From Misgurnus anguillicaudatus (taxonomy: Eukaryota > Chordata > Actinopteri > Cypriniformes > Cobitidae): 64,000 nucleotides of DNA. The stretch covers positions 32,034,501 through 32,098,500 of the forward strand of contig NC_073352.2 in assembly GCF_027580225.2 (NCBI RefSeq). Direction: 5' to 3'. The position numbers and the translations under genes are program-made. A model generated the notes under the pieces. That model saw only the letters and a program-made list of their open reading frames with translations. It did no database searches and had not been told where the DNA came from. Positions 60,381 through 64,000 of this stretch are shown piece after piece. Position 1 is the stretch's first letter. Each line of letters begins with the position of its first letter.

Positions 60381-61478
60381 TATATTTTTATTAAAGTTGG
60401 CAGCAGGTCATGTGACTTTCTTGCCAGATTAATAACCATAATATGTACAAAACTACATACTAAAAAAATTGGTTAACTGTTCAGTTATGTCAAATAAAAT
60501 GATGTACATGTATAAATATATAAACTTACCTTCTGTAATGAATTTATAAGTATTAGCAGTCGTTTCTCATTGGGAGTCATATCCACGTCAGGTCTTCTTT
60601 AATAAACTGCCCTAAAACAGCATCTCTTCTGAATGATTTGAAGCACTCAGTGTGTACTTTCACCAAACTAGCATCTATAATGACAGAAAAGCAAATGTTT
60701 GCCATACACGTTTTACACTTTCGTATGTATTTGCCATTTGCATCTGTCTGACATCTAGCGCCAGCGCCACGAAAAGCTTACAACACACAATGCATCCAAT
60801 CCTGCAATGTGTGCATACAAATGATGATATATTGTGAGGTTTTGGTAAAATTAATTGTGGGTTTGGCGATATTTCCCCTGTTTGCATACTTAAAAAAACA
60901 CATGACCATGCGGTTGCGGTTTTCTCCGTGTTTTTTAGTAATTTGAATAATTAACCGATATCCGTGCACTCACGTGCATGTAAACGACCTCGTTAACTCA
61001 CGGTATCTAGCCTATATGATTACCTCATAACGAGCATCATATGGTGAATAAACGAGCTTTCATTTAACTTAATTTCATACCTTCAATTTGTAGTGCATGT
61101 CGCGTTTTATCATGGTTCAATTCTTTCGTTCATATCTCCTGTTAATATCCTTGGTTAAAACTTTTAGCTAGCAGTTTAACTTATACTAAACTAACAAGGG
61201 AACAACGTAACACAAGCTCTGATTAAACTGAACCAAATAACGAACAAAGGGGAAATAAAATGGGAAAAAAAATCTTATTGAGGTTTTTTTGGCATATGGC
61301 TGCGTAGAGTCAGACAGAGAAATAACAGTTTAATTTAGCTAAACCATGTAAATATTATTAAACTTATTTACCTCATCTCTTTAGTCCTCCTTTGAAAGAA
61401 AATGGCGGTAAAATCCCTGACAGGAAATGTTTAGTGGAGGCGTGGCTTGATTTACACCGCTCAGAGTGAAATCTGATA
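60381..61478. other. interior of the TIR element, mostly without recognised features
   Basis: Besides the exon-like block at 60538-60680, 61380-61420 holds GAAAATGGCGGTAAAATCC, a possible promoter/leader of the minus-strand gene. No other signal was found. Confidence 0.35.
60538..60680 (-). pseudogene. likely upstream exon of the same degenerate gene
   Basis: Minus strand from about 60676: IIDASLVKVHTECFKSF, RRDAVLGQFIKEDLT, then a frame break and TPNEKRLLILINSLQ (alternate frame) before a GTAAGT donor at 60529-60530. The frameshift near 60592 marks it as dead. It belongs with 45686-46326 if the array was inserted in an intron. Confidence 0.4.
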
Positions 61479-62073
61479 ACACCCTTGTTTTACACTGACA
61501 CTGTTGTGGATATAACACTGCCCTAGCAATGGCAGTGTTTTTTTATTACCAGATAGTGTTAAAACAGCATCAACACTGTGTATTTAACACCATCCCTGAA
61601 AATTTAACACTGGTGATTTTGCTGTGTACATTTAACCCCCATTTATTTCTCATTTAATACAAGCATGTTTGTCATTTTTCATTGGAGGACTTTACTGGTG
61701 ATAGGAAGTTTTTATTACATACTGCTGACGCTCTTTGTCCCTCTTTTTTTCTCTCATACTCAGTGCTTATACAAATACCCATCACGGGCACAGTGTTTTT
61801 CTCAAACACTGCATGGTGTTTAGGATGTCTTTATTTTTAAATAAGTAAAACTTGTAGTGCTGTATGTTTTCGCGTCTTTTTCAGACACTTTAAAATGCTT
61901 TTTTCAACATGTCTCGTCGCAACGGTTAATAAGATCGCGTCATCAAAGACATCATTGTCCGGTAAAATTTATTCTGCATTTTCACTTGTGCGGCCGAATA
62001 CGAAAATTATTTTTTTCTATTTTCGGCCGAATAATTTTGGTTGCCGAACATTCTGTGCATCCCTAAATTGTAT

Positions 62074-64000
62074 GCAACTTTTCGTCAATATTAAACATTT
62101 TGTATTGCACTGCTACTGTATTTAAATCATACGAAGCCTACCATGAATCAATATAATATCTAAAAAATATATATTGTAATTTTTTTTAATAAATCTTTTA
62201 ATAAAGCTGTTTTTGTATATTTGTCACAAAACCAGTCAAACCTGGCAACCTATAATCTGGAAACACTTCAGTACACATCTTAAAGAAACGTTGTTTGTTT
62301 TTCCCGATTTTATTACTTTAAAAAACAGGATACATATGAAATCATAGATATAAAAAACAAACCAATCAACAAAACCTTAGTTCAATGTTACAAACAACTT
62401 TACTGCAGGTAAGAGCTAAGAGCTAATATCACACCAGAGGAGTGAACTGATATATTGCCTATGACTGTATCCTATAATAGAAACGCTCCTATTCCCCCGT
62501 GACAGAACAGAAGCACAGTTTCTCAAAATGAAGAGGAGAAATAGGCCCACAATCTCATCTCGAGGAAATAAAAACAGTGGCTTGTCGCATAATAAAGCTA
62601 TTCTTCTATTGGTGTTAAATCACATGTATTCTAATGCCAAACAGTTCACAATCCTAAAAAAATGGCTCATTGTTTTAAAGAGTTAGAAAGGTCCCAGGTC
62701 AGGAGCATGCAGGACGTGTGTGTGTTTGTATACAGTGGTTATGTGTTTTGCTAGCTCGGTTCTGTCTCTAAACACAACTTGTCTATTTCTTTCTAATACA
62801 CACTGACAGCATCTCAGCTTTTACTGAAGCTGTTTCATTGATTTAGAGAAAGAAAAGAAAAAGGCCATAGCCAAATACAACCAGGTAGCACAATAAAAGA
62901 GTTTGTGCATATTTAAAGTTCCTTTTTATGCACATTTGGCAAAAAAAATGTAGGCTAGCTGTGAGCCAAGGCCAATGTATGTAGCCAACAAGATCTTGAC
63001 GCTGGCATCCATAGCAAAGCAACTTTCACAAGTGGTCAACCATTTGCACTGATCTATGGTCAGGTTTTGACCATTGCTAACTTCAAAAATGATCTTGGTT
63101 CAGCATTACAGGATTCATCACACAAAATGTATCAGGAACATGTTCAGGTCATACTTAACAATTAATACAAATTTTAAGATTTAAGTGAAAAGAAACTTTT
63201 TAACATTTTAGTATTTGTTGTGTTTATGGAAATAAAACAATGCAATCTTTATGGTGATAAAAAATTAACTTTTATATATGCAAAACATTTTTTTTTTTGA
63301 GTAAAATGTGACCTGGACAGGTGTTCTGACAACTATCTTACTAGTTTCATCATCATGAGTTTGTCACCTGATAAAACCACTGGTTATGTAACTACAAACT
63401 GCAGTCTTAAGCATTTAAAAAGACAAATTTTTCGACAGAGATTTCTTTGAACATTTATGAAACATCTCTATATTGAATGCGCTATTTTAACTATCGTTTT
63501 TTACAGCTCTTTTTTACAATTCATCTCTGTGTTTAAATGTATGCCATCTTAGTGCAATATTTAACATGCTTAGAGCATAAGTTTCGTGTGGCAAATGTTT
63601 TCTTTTCTTAATTCATGCTCTTAATATCTCACAGATACATCCGTGTTCAAAACCGTCTCAAAAAAGCAAGGTCATTGTGATCTCTAACACAATTCATTTC
63701 CCTCCAATGTATAAGACACAACAACATAATAATATATACTGTATATATATATTTATATTTATATATAGGCAAAACAGCCCATATTAAGAAGAAAGAAAAA
63801 TCAGTTAACGTGACAATGACGTGTTCAAAACATCCATACAAAACGGCATACGTTACATTAATTCACAACATTTTTGCTAAATCTAAATTTGTTAGCAAAA
63901 GAGTAGAAACGGATGAATGTAGATTCCTCTGTTGATATTTGATAAATGAAGTCTGTTCTGGATTCGTTATTTTACTACGAAAGGTTTTGTTTAAGGCTTG
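62074..64000. other. AT-rich, apparently single-copy flank, no exon recognised
   Basis: None of the repeat ends described above occur here. Minus-strand TTTATT (AATAAA on the minus strand) is present near 62310, so a long 3' UTR of a minus-strand gene further right is conceivable, but no coding exon is visible. A (TA)n run lies near 63733-63768. Confidence 0.35.

Larger units (their letters stand above)
44962..61628. mobile_element. TIR element with 4-bp target duplication, carrying a degenerate gene
   Basis: The left end TACACAGCAAAATCACTGGT and right end ACTGGTGATTTTGCTGTGTA are inverted repeats, flanked by CATT on both sides (44958-44961 and 61629-61632). Subterminal zones are full of GTGTTAAAT/ATTTAACAC repeats at both ends (45000-45270 and 61480-61610). 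It interrupts the outer hAT element. The minus-strand gene fragments at 45686-46326 and about 60540-60680 lie inside it; a 13.7-kb repeat array separates them. The 4-bp duplication and family are inferred from the ends alone. Confidence 0.7.
44790..62065. mobile_element. outer hAT-type element with exact 8-bp target duplication (interrupted)
   Basis: The element starts TAGGGATGCACC and ends TGTGCATCCCTA; direct repeats AATTGTAT flank it exactly (44782-44789 and 62066-62073). Inner arms TTCTTGAGCGATAACC and GGTTGCCGAACATTC pair weakly. Without the insertion at 44962-61628 it would be about 600 bp, a normal miniature hAT size. The two halves now lie 17 kb apart. Confidence 0.8.

Overview
The window is vertebrate nuclear DNA from a ray-finned fish, most likely a cypriniform. 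Two long multi-exon genes have clear fish orthology (elp1 and tbc1d2). Their introns are packed with short inverted-repeat DNA transposons and a Tc1-like remnant of the kinds that crowd cyprinid genomes. It contains no bacterial-type operons, rRNA, CRISPR array or phage genes.

Layout. (1) 1100-21379, minus strand: elp1, scaffold subunit of the Elongator tRNA-modification complex. 33 coding exons can be read, giving about 1215 residues; the last ~105 residues lie beyond the left edge. Its introns hold a ~211-bp tandem array (about 1480-4115) and many nested miniature transposons. (2) 21410-22585: a short head-to-head intergenic region with an NRF1-type palindrome, the non-coding first exon of elp1 and the leader exon of tbc1d2, which carries a 10-codon uORF. 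(3) 23525-42889, plus strand: complete tbc1d2 (PH, coiled coil and TBC Rab-GAP domains; 13 coding exons, 937 codons plus stop). Its introns hold a broken Tc1 element and several large foldback elements. (4) 42890-44789: 3' flank of tbc1d2 with a poly(A) signal and a long (TA)n/poly(T) tract. (5) 44790-62065: a nested mobile-element composite. A hAT-type element with an exact 8-bp target duplication contains a second element with TIRs and a 4-bp duplication; that one carries a degenerate SAMD3-like gene, and it is in turn filled by a ~13.7-kb head-to-tail array of the GCTGCAAGCAGCGATG family. The array contains its own hAT insertion. (6) 62066-64000: AT-rich, apparently single-copy DNA without a recognisable exon.

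The most notable observation is in elp1. Every exon is open and well conserved, but codon phase puts three of its 32 visible introns on non-canonical splice sites (GT..TG, AT..AG, GA..AG). Each is one substitution from a normal site. All 12 coding introns of tbc1d2 in the same sequence are GT..AG. This could be a duplicated elp1 starting to decay, base errors, or real rare splice sites; the sequence alone cannot decide.

The two genes have unrelated jobs: wobble-uridine tRNA modification (Elp1) and Rab7/Rac-linked endosome and junction traffic (TBC1D2). Their link here is only the shared short promoter interval.
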